A DNA stretch of 39,787 nt from Rubrivivax sp. (GCA_024641945.1 JAHECD010000034.1:1-39787); one strand, 5' to 3'. Positions 10,808-19,099 are shown, counted from the stretch's first letter. The notes: generated by a model from the letters alone, not told the origin. A program made the numbers and translations.

Positions 10808-10911
10808 GTCTGACTGCGCCATTCACACATCTTTACCCCCCCGGAAGGCCCCGGATACCGGCGCCGGCCACCATCACCTTCATCGTTGGAACCCTCCCTG
10901 AAGGAGATGTG

Positions 10912-11439
10912 ATGAAACTGAATCTGAGCCCCTTGAAATTCACCCTCGCCGCTGTCGTCGTGGCGGTGGCCAGTTCTGCTGCGCTCGTGGCACATGCGCA
11001 GCCGATGGACGGTGCAAGCCACCGACACGGGCACCACGGTGCCGCAGCCGGTGGCGAGCGCGGAATGATGGGTTTGTCGCCACGCATGCTCGACGCGGTC
11101 AAGGCGACGCCGGAGCAGCGCACGCAGATCCAGCAGATCATGGACGCGGCGCGCAAGGATCTGCAGGCGCAGCGCGAAGCCGGCCGCTCGCTGCGCGACC
11201 AGCAGATGCAACTGTTTACGCAGCCGAACGTCGATGCCAACGCCGCCGAGGCGCTGCGCCAGCAGATGCTGACGCAGCACGACGCGGCCAGCAAGCGCAT
11301 GCTGCAGGCGATGCTCGATACGAGCCGCGTGCTGACGCCCGACCAGCGCAAGCAGTTGGCCGATACGATGCAGAAGCGGCGTGACATGATGGAACGCCAC
11401 TTGCGCGAGCGCCGTCAGATGGACGCTGCAAAATCCTGA
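10912..11439 (+). CDS. Spy/CpxP-like periplasmic protein
   Basis: AAGGAGATGTG precedes the ATG at 10912. The 175-residue product has a signal peptide (about 1-29, ending AHAQ), a His-rich stretch (about 38-46), and a long helical domain carrying LTPDQRKQL near 142, the LTxxQ motif of the Spy/CpxP superfamily. These proteins are periplasmic chaperones or sensors that damp Cpx-type envelope signalling. The gene sits directly before a regulator/kinase pair, the usual setting of CpxP or a periplasmic metal sensor. The second expected LTxxQ copy may be the degenerate KATPEQRTQI near 61-70. Whether it binds metal is not shown. Confidence 0.85.
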   Translation: MKLNLSPLKFTLAAVVVAVASSAALVAHAQPMDGASHRHGHHGAAAGGERGMMGLSPRMLDAVKATPEQRTQIQQIMDAARKDLQAQREAGRSLRDQQMQLFTQPNVDANAAEALRQQMLTQHDAASKRMLQAMLDTSRVLTPDQRKQLADTMQKRRDMMERHLRERRQMDAAKS

Positions 11440-11475
11440 TCTTGCGCTGCAGCACGATTCCCGGTTCCTCCTCGT

Positions 11476-11492
11476 GGCCTGTCGAACAGGCC
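11476..11492 (+). repeat. hairpin upstream of the terminator
   Basis: GGCCTGT, loop CGA, ACAGGCC: a perfect seven-base stem immediately before the terminator hairpin. It has no T-run of its own. Confidence 0.65.
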
Positions 11493-11498
11493 TTGGCT

Positions 11499-11528
11499 CC
11501 GGCGCCGTCAAAGCGCCGGGGCTTTTTT
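11499..11528 (+). terminator. intrinsic terminator after the Spy-like gene
   Basis: CCGGCGC (11499-11505) pairs with GCGCCGG (11513-11519) around CGTCAAA, followed by GGC and six T (11523-11528). It is a strong Rho-independent terminator ending only 16 bases before the response-regulator start at 11545, leaving no room for a separate promoter after it. Confidence 0.92.
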
Positions 11529-11544
11529 GCATGAGTTGCCGCCA

Positions 11545-12252
11545 ATGCCCCAAAGACTGCTCCTGATCGATGACGATGCCCGCCTCACGACGATGGTGGG
11601 CGACTATCTCCGTGGCCATGGTTACGAGGTCGACACCGCCGGCACCCTGGAGGCCGGGCGCGAGCGGCTGCGGCGCGAGTCCTACAACGCGCTGCTGCTC
11701 GACCTGATGCTGCCCGACGGCGACGGCCTGGATCTCACGCGCGAGTTGCGAGGCGACGCACGCACGCGCCGCTTGCCGCTGCTGATGCTGACCGCGCGCG
11801 GCGAGCCCACCGACCGCATCGTCGGTCTCGAGATCGGTGCCGACGATTACCTGCCCAAACCCTTCGAGCCCCGCGAGTTGCTGGCACGGGTCAAGGCGCT
11901 GCTGCGCCGCGCCACGCCCGATATCGCGGCCGACGAGGTGCTGGAATTCGGCCGCCTGGTCATCGATCTGGGAGCCCGCCAGGCGCGGCTGGACGACAAG
12001 GCCTGTGACCTGACCAGCCACCAGTTCGACCTGCTCGTGGTGCTCGCGCGTGCTGCCGGGCGCGTCCTGTCGCGCGATCAGATCATGGACGCGCTCAAGG
12101 GGCATCCGCTCGACGCCTTCGACCGCAGCATCGACGTGCACATCTCGCGCATCCGAGCGCTCATCGAGGACGACCCGAAGAACCCGCAGCGCGTGCTGAC
12201 GGTGCGCGGCACCGGCTACGTCTTCGCCCGCAAGCAGGACGCCGAGGCCTAG
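11545..12252 (+). CDS. OmpR-family response regulator, CpxR-like
   Basis: A 235-residue two-domain regulator. The receiver domain (about 1-120) has acidic residues D10 and D11, the phosphorylated D53 in LLLDLMLPD, T83 and K105. The C-terminal winged-helix DNA-binding domain (about 135-230) ends with the typical GTGYVF. It forms an operon with the kinase that starts 15 bases after its stop, and lies after a Spy/CpxP-like gene, so envelope-stress control like CpxR is the best guess; RstA-type regulation is an alternative. The ATG at 11545 lacks a clear Shine-Dalgarno sequence; an in-frame TTG at 11527 lies within the terminator T-run and is unlikely. Confidence 0.92.
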   Translation: MPQRLLLIDDDARLTTMVGDYLRGHGYEVDTAGTLEAGRERLRRESYNALLLDLMLPDGDGLDLTRELRGDARTRRLPLLMLTARGEPTDRIVGLEIGADDYLPKPFEPRELLARVKALLRRATPDIAADEVLEFGRLVIDLGARQARLDDKACDLTSHQFDLLVVLARAAGRVLSRDQIMDALKGHPLDAFDRSIDVHISRIRALIEDDPKNPQRVLTVRGTGYVFARKQDAEA

Positions 12253-12267
12253 CCGGCCGGCCGACCC

Positions 12268-13680
12268 GTGCGCTCGCTCTACCTTCGCATCTGGCTCACC
12301 GTCGTGGCCGTGCTGGCGCTGTTCGCTGGCGTCTCCGGCTGGCTGGTGCAGCGCCATGTCGAGGCCGAGCGCGTGCGCTTGGAAAGCGCGGTGCAGGGCC
12401 GGGCGGAAGCCTGGGCCGACCTGCTGCAGCGCTCACTGCCGCCGGCCGAGTCGCCGGTCGACCAGCAAGCGGCGGCCCTTCGCGATTGGTCCCAGCGCCT
12501 GCGACTGCCGATGGCGCTGGACGATGCCAGTGGCCGGCGGCTGGCGACGTCGGAGTCGTACCAGCGGCGCGAGGCCGACGGCATGCCGCCCTCGCGCCGC
12601 GGCATGCCGGTGCAATTGGCCGACGGCCGCACGCTCTGGATCGCGCGGCCCGGCCTGCTGCGGCGCCCACTGCCGGGCGAGCCGCCGCCGGAAGGCCCGC
12701 GCGGGGCACGCCCGGACGATGATCATGGCGATCGCAGCGCCGGTCGGGACGGCCCGCGAAGCGGTTACCCGCCGGCGCGTGATCGGCAGATGGGCGCTGC
12801 CTTCCCCGTGCTGCCCGGCGTGCCGGAGGGCGCGGGGCTCGTCGTGCTGCTGGCCGTGCTGTTCATGGCCATCGCGGCCGGCGCCTATCCGGTCGTGCGC
12901 CGGCTGACGCGCCGCCTGGAGGCGCTGAAACAAGGCGTCGAAACATTTGGTGCGGGCGCGCTGCACCACCGCGTGGATGCCACCGGGCGCGACGAGGTGG
13001 CGGCGCTCGCGGGCAGTTTCAATCAGGCGGCCGGCCGAATCGAGGCGCTGCTTCGATCCAACCAGAGCCTGCTGGCCAACGCCAGCCACGAATTGCGCTC
13101 GCCGCTGGCGCGGTTGAAGATGGCCGTCGAAATGATCGACGGCGCGGCCCCGGCACAACGCGAGCGTTTGCGCGCCGAGATCAACACCAATATCGGCGAA
13201 CTGGATGCGCTGGTCGAGGAGGTGTTGCTGGCCAGCCGGCTCGACGCCGGGCGCGATGCGCTGGCGCGCGACCCCGTCGACCTTTTGGCGCTGGCGGCCG
13301 AGGAGGGCGTGCGTGTGCAGGCGGCGGCCGAGGGCGATGCTGCCGTGGTGCGCGGTGACGAGCGCCTGCTGCGCCGCGCCTTGCGCAACCTGCTGGAAAA
13401 CGCGCACCGCTATGGCGGTGGCGAGATCGTGGTCCACGTGCGGTCGCGCCCCGGCGGGGCCGAGTTGGAAGTGTGCGACCGCGGGCCCGGCATTCCCGAG
13501 GCGTACCGCGAGCGCATCTTCGAAGCCTTCTTCCGCCTGCCCGGCCATGCCGAGCGTGAGGGGGGCGTGGGCCTCGGACTGGCGCTCGTGCGTCAGATCG
13601 CGCAGCGCCACGGAGGCGGTGTGCGGTGCGAGGCGCGCCCTGGCGGGGGCAGTTGCTTCACGCTCGAACTGCCGGCGTGA
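12268..13680 (+). CDS. HAMP-domain sensor histidine kinase, CpxA-like
   Basis: The GTG at 12268 starts a 470-residue membrane kinase. There is a transmembrane helix at about 8-28, a periplasmic domain (about 30-185) with a Pro/Arg/Asp-rich low-complexity stretch near 133-172, a second transmembrane helix at about 188-208, and a HAMP domain to about 262. The HisKA motif NASHELRSPL places the phosphorylated histidine at H274. The ATPase domain has the N box NLLENAHRYGGG (about 374-385), DRGPGIP and GVGLGLALV. It partners the preceding regulator. Its last 23 bases overlap the convergent MATE gene. Confidence 0.93.
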   Translation: MRSLYLRIWLTVVAVLALFAGVSGWLVQRHVEAERVRLESAVQGRAEAWADLLQRSLPPAESPVDQQAAALRDWSQRLRLPMALDDASGRRLATSESYQRREADGMPPSRRGMPVQLADGRTLWIARPGLLRRPLPGEPPPEGPRGARPDDDHGDRSAGRDGPRSGYPPARDRQMGAAFPVLPGVPEGAGLVVLLAVLFMAIAAGAYPVVRRLTRRLEALKQGVETFGAGALHHRVDATGRDEVAALAGSFNQAAGRIEALLRSNQSLLANASHELRSPLARLKMAVEMIDGAAPAQRERLRAEINTNIGELDALVEEVLLASRLDAGRDALARDPVDLLALAAEEGVRVQAAAEGDAAVVRGDERLLRRALRNLLENAHRYGGGEIVVHVRSRPGGAELEVCDRGPGIPEAYRERIFEAFFRLPGHAEREGGVGLGLALVRQIAQRHGGGVRCEARPGGGSCFTLELPA

Positions 13681-15094
13681 TGCGGGCCTGCGCGCGCTGA
13701 CGCCGGAAGACCAGTGCCAGGAAGGCACACAGGGCCGCTGCCGCCAGTACCAGCCCGGCAGTCGCAGCGACCCAGAACCCGCGCGCGCCCTTGAGCGACT
13801 CCGGTGCGATGCCCCAGGTGTCGAACGCCAACACGTAGCCGCCGGCCAGGCCCACGCCCCACAACGCCACCGCGTAGATCACCAGCGGTGCGGTGGCGAT
13901 GCGGTAGGCACGCAGCACGAAGGCGGCCACGGTCTGTGCGGCGTCGGCCACGTGGAAGACGGCCAGCCAGGCCACGAGCGGCAGCGCCGCGGCCACGACC
14001 AGGGGGTCGCTCGTGTACAGGCCGACGATCGCGTCGCGCGCCACGAACACCGCACCGCCCATCAGCGTGGCCAGGCCGCACGCAATGACGACGCCGTGCC
14101 ATCCGAGGCGGCGTGCGTCGCGCACGTCGCGCGCGCCGACGCGTTGCGCGACGAGCGTGCTGGACGCGTTGGCGATGGCCAGCGGCATCATGAACAACAG
14201 GGCGACCACGTTGGCCGCGATCTGGTGCCCGGCCACCGGCGTGGCGCCCAGGCGCGAGATGAAGATGGCCATGAAGCTGAAGCCGGTGACCTCGATCAGG
14301 ATCGATGCGCCCATCGGCAGCCCGAGCTTGAGGTGCGCACGAAGCGCGCGCCAGTCTGGCGCGTCCAGGCCGCCGCGCCCGGTGATCTCGAAACGTTCGT
14401 AGAACGGGTCCCGGCGCAGCACCACGAGCGCGACGATCGCCTGTGCCCACATCGAGATGCAGGTCGCAATGCCGCAACCCAGCACGCCGAGCGCAGGGAT
14501 GCCCAGGGCCGGCACGCCCCACACCAGGGCCGCCGACAACGGGATCTTGACGAACAGCCCACCCACCTGCAGCGCCATCACGGCCTTGGGTCGGGAGATC
14601 GCGGTATTGAAGCCGCGGTAGACGGTGAACATCAACGACGCGGGCAACGAGAACGCGAGTGCAAAAAGGTAGCCGCGGACCTTGACTGCCACTTCGGGCG
14701 AGGCCTTCGACAATGCAAGAAAGGGGTGTGGAAAGACCAGCAGCAGCGAGCCGAAGATCGCCAGGCCCAGGACCACCCAGACCGCCTGGTGCACCTGCCG
14801 GCCAGCCTGCACCAGCTGACCGGCGCCGTAAAGCTGGCCCACGATCGGACTGACCGCCAGCACCACGCCCATGAATCCGATGAAGATCGTCACGTAGGCG
14901 GCCGAGCCCACGGCCAGCGCTGCGAGGTCGAGCGAGCCATATCGCGCGACGAGCAGCGTGTCGACCGTGCTGAATGCCAGCACCGAGATCTGGCCGACGA
15001 ACACCGGCCAGGCCAGTTCGGCAATACGACGTGCGCTCGCGCCGATCGAGCGGCCGCCCAGCGGTGCGGTCGACGCTTGCGGTGCGCCGCTCAA
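13658..15094 (-). CDS. MATE family efflux transporter
   Basis: A 478-residue inner-membrane protein with about twelve hydrophobic segments, the standard length and layout of MATE exporters, which expel cationic drugs or metabolites using Na+ or H+ gradients. The N-terminal part has the typical ELAWPVFVGQISVLAFSTVD segment. The start is inferred to be TTG at 15094, overlapping the stop of the upstream gene as TTGA; there is no ATG or GTG between there and the first membrane segment, and the longer open frame belongs to the neighbour's shadow. The 3-prime end overlaps the convergent kinase gene by 23 bases. The substrate is not predictable. Confidence 0.9.
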   Translation of the reverse strand: MSGAPQASTAPLGGRSIGASARRIAELAWPVFVGQISVLAFSTVDTLLVARYGSLDLAALAVGSAAYVTIFIGFMGVVLAVSPIVGQLYGAGQLVQAGRQVHQAVWVVLGLAIFGSLLLVFPHPFLALSKASPEVAVKVRGYLFALAFSLPASLMFTVYRGFNTAISRPKAVMALQVGGLFVKIPLSAALVWGVPALGIPALGVLGCGIATCISMWAQAIVALVVLRRDPFYERFEITGRGGLDAPDWRALRAHLKLGLPMGASILIEVTGFSFMAIFISRLGATPVAGHQIAANVVALLFMMPLAIANASSTLVAQRVGARDVRDARRLGWHGVVIACGLATLMGGAVFVARDAIVGLYTSDPLVVAAALPLVAWLAVFHVADAAQTVAAFVLRAYRIATAPLVIYAVALWGVGLAGGYVLAFDTWGIAPESLKGARGFWVAATAGLVLAAAALCAFLALVFRRQRAQARITPAVRA

Positions 15095-15558
15095 GGGCGC
15101 TTCGCCTCGTGGCCGACGTCCACGCTCTCGGGCGTCGGGTGGTCCGACCCGGTGGCCGCCTGCGCCCGTTCGGCATAACGGTTGAAGCGCCACGCGCGGG
15201 CCTCCAGCACGATGCGGCGCCATACCATCCGCTTCTCGCCCGGCGTGAACGCGGTCCAGTGCTGAACCTCGTAGAAGGTCCGCCCGCAGCCCTTGCATTC
15301 GGCGTCGCCCTGGCTCGTGGAGCAGATCGCGATGCACGGGGCGTCGGGCGTCGACCGGTACCACGCCATCCACGCTTCATGTGCCGCGGTCGGCATCGAT
15401 TGCTCGTCACACTCGTGCTCGCGGTAGTAGACGAGTTGCGCGTAGACCTCGGCCAGCGCACACACCTCGGCACAGGCCGTGATGCCGTCGGGGGACGGCG
15501 CACGCTCACGCCACCAGTTGATGGCGGATTCGATATCGATGATGTGCACGCCGGCCAT
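15091..15558 (-). CDS. DUF3717-DUF1289 two-domain protein
   Basis: A 155-residue cytoplasmic protein. The N-terminal part (about 1-70), starting HIIDIESAINWWRER, resembles DUF3717, a short family I know from Burkholderiales. The C-terminal part (about 74-125) is a DUF1289 module with the cysteine pattern CIAICS then CKGCGRTF followed by EVQHW, which may bind iron-sulfur or zinc. Neither domain has an agreed function. The coupling of its stop to the MATE start by a TTGA overlap suggests joint expression. The domain names are recalled, not searched. Confidence 0.8.
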   Translation of the reverse strand: MAGVHIIDIESAINWWRERAPSPDGITACAEVCALAEVYAQLVYYREHECDEQSMPTAAHEAWMAWYRSTPDAPCIAICSTSQGDAECKGCGRTFYEVQHWTAFTPGEKRMVWRRIVLEARAWRFNRYAERAQAATGSDHPTPESVDVGHEAKRP

Positions 15559-15635
15559 GGGGCTGCGAAGGATAGCCGCTCGCGCGGCCCCCTTGGCCGG
15601 CCTGCAGGCCCAACCGGTGACTGCGCGTGGCGGCG

Positions 15636-16604
15636 CTACTTGTTCGACGTGTAGTTCGCGGGCATGAAGACATAGCCCTTGCCGCTGGCGCGCAATCGGC
15701 CGATGCCCGGGAACGACAGGTGCGCGCCGGCCACGTAGTAGCCGCCCTTGGCGGCGTCCTCATAGGCCTTCATCCGCTGGGGCGCGGCAGCCTTGGGGTC
15801 GGTATCGAACTGGATCGTCACCGCCGGGTCGGCAAACTGCACCGCCGCCACGTGCATCAGGTCGCCCCAGAGTACGAGCTTGTCGCCCTTGCTCTCGACG
15901 ACATAGATCGTGTGGCCCGGGGTGTGGCCTTGCGCTGCGACGGCGCGCACGCCTGGCACGAGTTCGCCGTCGCCCTCGAACGGCTTGAATTGGCCGGTCT
16001 TGACGTACGGATTCAGCGAGGCCATCGCGCCCTTGAAGAAGCCCTTGGCGCTCTCCGGCGCGGCGTTCATGTTCGCCTCGCTGAGCCAATGCCCGGCTTC
16101 TGTCTGCGCGGCGCGCACGACGGCCTTCGGAAACGCTGGTTGGTCGCCTGCCATCAGCCCGCCGACGTGATCGGCATGCATGTGGGTGACGTAGATCTCG
16201 TCGACCTGGTCCGGCTGGTAGCCCGAGGCCTTGAGGTTGGCCAGCAGGTTGCCCAGCGTCGGCCCGAACAGCCCGGCTGCACCGGTATCCACCAGAACCA
16301 GCTTGCTGCCGGTATTGATGAGGTAGCCATTGACGGAGGTTTCGAGCGGCACGGTCAGGTGGTTGTCCTGCAAGGCATGCTCGACCTCGCCGGGCTGCGT
16401 ATTGGTGAGCAGCTTGTCCACCGGAAGGCCGACGGTGCCATCGCTCAACGCGGTGACCTCGATGTCGCCGATCATCATCCGGTACCAGCCCGGTGCCTGG
16501 CCCTTGACCTGGGGTGCGGCCGCCTGCGCAACGCTGCCGAACAGGGTCAGCAGGGTCATGGCAAGGCCACGCCGGAAAGTGGCTTGCGTCAATCGTCGAT
16601 TCAT
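15636..16604 (-). CDS. exported metallo-beta-lactamase-fold hydrolase, MPH/dihydrocoumarin hydrolase family
   Basis: A 322-residue protein with a signal peptide (about 1-28), started at ATG 16604 behind AAGGG. It aligns from memory over nearly its full length with methyl parathion hydrolase (MPH). All dinuclear metal ligands are present: H141, H143, D145, H146 in THMHADHVGG, H227 in GHTPGHT, D248 in WGDLM and H295 in AHLSFPG. At the five positions whose change turned a lactonase ancestor into MPH (R72, inserted S193, L258, T271, L273 in MPH) this protein has L65, no insertion, H251, I264 and F266, the ancestral states. A periplasmic lactone or aryl-ester hydrolase like dihydrocoumarin hydrolase is therefore likelier than an organophosphatase. 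Confidence 0.9.
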   Translation of the reverse strand: MNRRLTQATFRRGLAMTLLTLFGSVAQAAAPQVKGQAPGWYRMMIGDIEVTALSDGTVGLPVDKLLTNTQPGEVEHALQDNHLTVPLETSVNGYLINTGSKLVLVDTGAAGLFGPTLGNLLANLKASGYQPDQVDEIYVTHMHADHVGGLMAGDQPAFPKAVVRAAQTEAGHWLSEANMNAAPESAKGFFKGAMASLNPYVKTGQFKPFEGDGELVPGVRAVAAQGHTPGHTIYVVESKGDKLVLWGDLMHVAAVQFADPAVTIQFDTDPKAAAPQRMKAYEDAAKGGYYVAGAHLSFPGIGRLRASGKGYVFMPANYTSNK

Positions 16605-16695
16605 TGATTGCCCTTGGATCGGGCCGCGAACGGGCCCACTGAGGCGCACGATAGCCGCGGCCCCGAAGCCCGGCGCGCGTGGGGCCATTGAGGCC

Positions 16696-17172
16696 CTACT
16701 GCGGCAACTTGAGCGTGCCTTCGGACGAGAACCGCGTGCCGCCGAGCAACCCGCCGCCGAGCCGGCCGCGCAGGGCATACGGCAGTTCGCCGCGTGCCGA
16801 TCCATCGGCCAGGCCGAGCATCTGACGCACGGCGGCCACCGCCGAAACGCTGACCGCGATCGTGATGATCGCCTCGCCGTAGCGCGGCACCGTGCCCTTG
16901 TCCGCACTCACGCCGCTGGCCAGCGCACGGCCATTCACGTCGAGTTCCATCGACAGGCCGTCGTACTCGATCGGGATCGAGTTGGGGTTCTGCACCCGCA
17001 GCTTGACGCCAAAACGCAACTCGAACCCTTCACCCTGCATCTTCTCGAGGCCGACGATGTTGACCCGCGGCGGCTCGGACCCCGGCATCACTGCGCAGCC
17101 CGTGGCGGCCAGGATCGGAAACACGGCCGCCAACAGGGCGGCACGACGGCGGATGAACGACATGGGCGTCAT
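16696..17172 (-). CDS. LEA type 2 (WHy-like) family lipoprotein
   Basis: A 158-residue protein with a lipoprotein signal peptide ending AATGC (cysteine near 26) and a beta-sandwich domain of the LEA_2/WHy kind: LRVQNPNSIPIEYDGLSMEL (about 59-78) is the characteristic segment. Bacterial members are lipid-anchored proteins linked to stress or envelope stability, with no defined activity. ATG 17172 is chosen because GGGAGA lies at acceptable distance; ATG 17163 is possible. It is 18 bases downstream of the carboxylesterase gene on the same strand, so the two may be co-transcribed. Confidence 0.82.
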   Translation of the reverse strand: MTPMSFIRRRAALLAAVFPILAATGCAVMPGSEPPRVNIVGLEKMQGEGFELRFGVKLRVQNPNSIPIEYDGLSMELDVNGRALASGVSADKGTVPRYGEAIITIAVSVSAVAAVRQMLGLADGSARGELPYALRGRLGGGLLGGTRFSSEGTLKLPQ

Positions 17173-17190
17173 GAGAAACGATCTCCCGGG

Positions 17191-17868
17191 TCAACGCAAG
17201 GTACGCAGCAGCCAGGCCTGGAGATGCGCGATCTCTTCCATGCAGACGGAGTGCGGCATGGGGTAATCGTGCCATTCGACGGCGTGGCCGAGCGCCACGA
17301 GCGCGTCGCGCGACGCGGTGGCGCGCGCGATCGGAATCACGGTGTCCTGACGCCCGTGCGCCATGAAGACGGGTACGTCGGCATTGGCAGCGTGGCGCTC
17401 GGTGACCATCTGCGTGGCCAGCGGCAGGTAGCCCGACAGACCGACGAGCCCGCCCAGGCGCGCCGGGTGGCGCAGACCGGTCATCAGCGTCATCGCACAG
17501 CCCTGCGAGAAGCCCATCAGCACGATGCGCTGCGCCGGTATGCCGCGCCCGCGCTCACGTGCAATCAGGTCGTCGATCAGCGCCTGGCTCGCGCGCAGCC
17601 CGACCTCGTCTTCACGGCGCGCGGCCTCGGTTCCGAGAATGTCGTACCACGCGCGCATGACGGAGCCGCCGTTGATCGTCACCGCCCTTTCCGGCGCATT
17701 CGGCAGGATGCAACGCACCGGCCCGATCGCGCCGAGATCCATCGCCTGACACACCGGGACGAAGTCGTTGCCGTCGGCGCCCAGGCCATGCAGCACGATC
17801 AGGCTCGTGCGTGGCGCACCACCGGAAGGCGATGCGCCGGATTCGAGTTCGATGCATTCCAGCGACAT
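17191..17868 (-). CDS. alpha/beta-hydrolase, carboxylesterase/phospholipase family
   Basis: A 225-residue cytoplasmic alpha/beta-hydrolase of the carboxylesterase II type. The nucleophile elbow GFSQG places the catalytic serine at S121, with D175 in GRQDTVIP and H206 in MPHSV completing the triad; LHGLGADGNDF (about 26-36) supplies the oxyanion hole. Family members hydrolyse short-chain esters and sometimes lysophospholipids or thioesters. ATG 17868 is used because the motif region begins at residue 22; the longer frame to 17922 runs into the end of trpS. The gene follows trpS by 22 bases. Confidence 0.9.
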   Translation of the reverse strand: MSLECIELESGASPSGGAPRTSLIVLHGLGADGNDFVPVCQAMDLGAIGPVRCILPNAPERAVTINGGSVMRAWYDILGTEAARREDEVGLRASQALIDDLIARERGRGIPAQRIVLMGFSQGCAMTLMTGLRHPARLGGLVGLSGYLPLATQMVTERHAANADVPVFMAHGRQDTVIPIARATASRDALVALGHAVEWHDYPMPHSVCMEEIAHLQAWLLRTLR

Positions 17869-17890
17869 GGAGGCCTCTCGTGCTGTCCGT

Positions 17891-19099
17891 TCAGTAATTG
17901 AGGCCCATCGCGTCGCGCACATCCTTCATCGTGTGGCGAGCGATGGTGCGTGCACGTTCGGTACCCATCTCGGCGATCCAGTGCACCTGCTTCGGGTTGG
18001 CGAGGTACTTCTCGGCCCGCTCGCGCCAGGGCTGCTGCTCGGCGACGATGGCGTCGATCACCGGCTGCTTGCAATCGAGGCAGCCGATTCCCGCGGTCTT
18101 GCAGCCCTTCACGACCCACGCCTGCGTCGCGTCGTCGCTGTACACCTTGTGGAACTGCCACACCGGGCACTTCTCGGGGTCGCCCGGGTCGGTGCGGCGC
18201 ACGCGCGCGGGGTCGGTGGTCATGCCGCGCACCTTCTTCGTCACGACGGCGGGATCGTCGCGCATCAGGATCGCGTTGCCGTAGCTCTTGCTCATCTTCG
18301 TCCCGTCCAGGCCCGGCAGGCGCAGCACTTCGGTGTGCAGCGCCTGCGGCTCGACAAGGATCGCCTTGCCGCTGCCCCGCAGATGGCCGGTGAGCAGGTC
18401 GGTGTCGTCGGTACTCCAGCCCTCGATCGTGCCGGCGGCCTTCTTCAAGAGGCCCTCGGCCTTGGCGACGGCCTCCGCGGCACCCGTTTCGCCGAAGGTC
18501 TTGCGCTGCTTCTCGAAATAACGTGCATCGTCCTTCGACAGCTTGGCCAGTGCGACCGCGGCGCGAGCCTCGAAATCGGAACTGCGGCCGTACAGGTGGT
18601 TGAAACGGCGTGCGACTTCGCGTGTGAGTTCGACGTGCGAAGCCTGGTCTTCGCCCACCGGCACGTAGGCGGCCTTGTAGATGAGGATGTCCGCCGCCTG
18701 CAGCAACGGGTAGCCAAGAAAGCCGTAGGTCGCGAGATCGCGATCCTTGAGCTTGTCCATCTGGTCCTTGTAGGTCGGCACGCGTTCGAGCCAGCCGAGT
18801 GGCGTGCCCATCGACAGCAGCGTAAAGAGCTCGGCGTGTTCGGGCAGGCGGCTCTGGATGAATATGGTCGATTGCTCGGGGTCGAGCCCGGCCGCCAGCC
18901 AGTCGATCACCATGTCGTAGACATAGCGCTCCATGACCTCGCGCTCCTCGTAGTGCGTGGTTAGCGCATGCCAGTCGGCCACGAAGAAGAAGCAGTCGTA
19001 CTGGGCCTGCAGCCGCACCCAGTTCTTCAAGGCCCCGTGGTAGTGGCCGAGATGCAGAGCGCCGGTGGGGCGCATGCCGGAGAGGACGCGGGATCGCAT
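17891..19099 (-). CDS. trpS: Tryptophan-tRNA ligase, long form with Cys4 motif
   Basis: TrpRS charges tRNA-Trp. The 402-residue product carries the class I signatures LHLGHYHG (HIGH, about 15-22) and KMSKS (268-272). It is longer than the roughly 330-residue E. coli type, with an insert at about 172-250 before KMSKS. Four cysteines, C311, C333, C340 and C343 (spacing x21, x6, x2), match the pattern reported for the [4Fe-4S]-binding TrpRS of Thermotoga maritima to within one residue. Long TrpRS of this kind is usual in betaproteobacteria. ATG 19099 gives the normal N-terminus MRSRVLSGMRPTG. Confidence 0.97.
   Translation of the reverse strand: MRSRVLSGMRPTGALHLGHYHGALKNWVRLQAQYDCFFFVADWHALTTHYEEREVMERYVYDMVIDWLAAGLDPEQSTIFIQSRLPEHAELFTLLSMGTPLGWLERVPTYKDQMDKLKDRDLATYGFLGYPLLQAADILIYKAAYVPVGEDQASHVELTREVARRFNHLYGRSSDFEARAAVALAKLSKDDARYFEKQRKTFGETGAAEAVAKAEGLLKKAAGTIEGWSTDDTDLLTGHLRGSGKAILVEPQALHTEVLRLPGLDGTKMSKSYGNAILMRDDPAVVTKKVRGMTTDPARVRRTDPGDPEKCPVWQFHKVYSDDATQAWVVKGCKTAGIGCLDCKQPVIDAIVAEQQPWRERAEKYLANPKQVHWIAEMGTERARTIARHTMKDVRDAMGLNY

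Noticed and set aside
10808-10911. CpxR-type box (GTAAA-N5-GTAAA) before the Spy-like gene
   Set aside because: Only one half (TTTAC near 10830) is seen; no second half at the needed spacing.
13205-15178. 657-codon plus-strand frame opposite the kinase end and MATE gene
   Set aside because: Composition is Arg/His/Gln-rich and it runs antisense to the MATE transporter; a third-position GC artefact.
15636-16604. Calling the hydrolase a methyl parathion hydrolase
   Set aside because: The five function-switching residues are in the ancestral lactonase state and there is no mobile element beside it, unlike known mpd genes.
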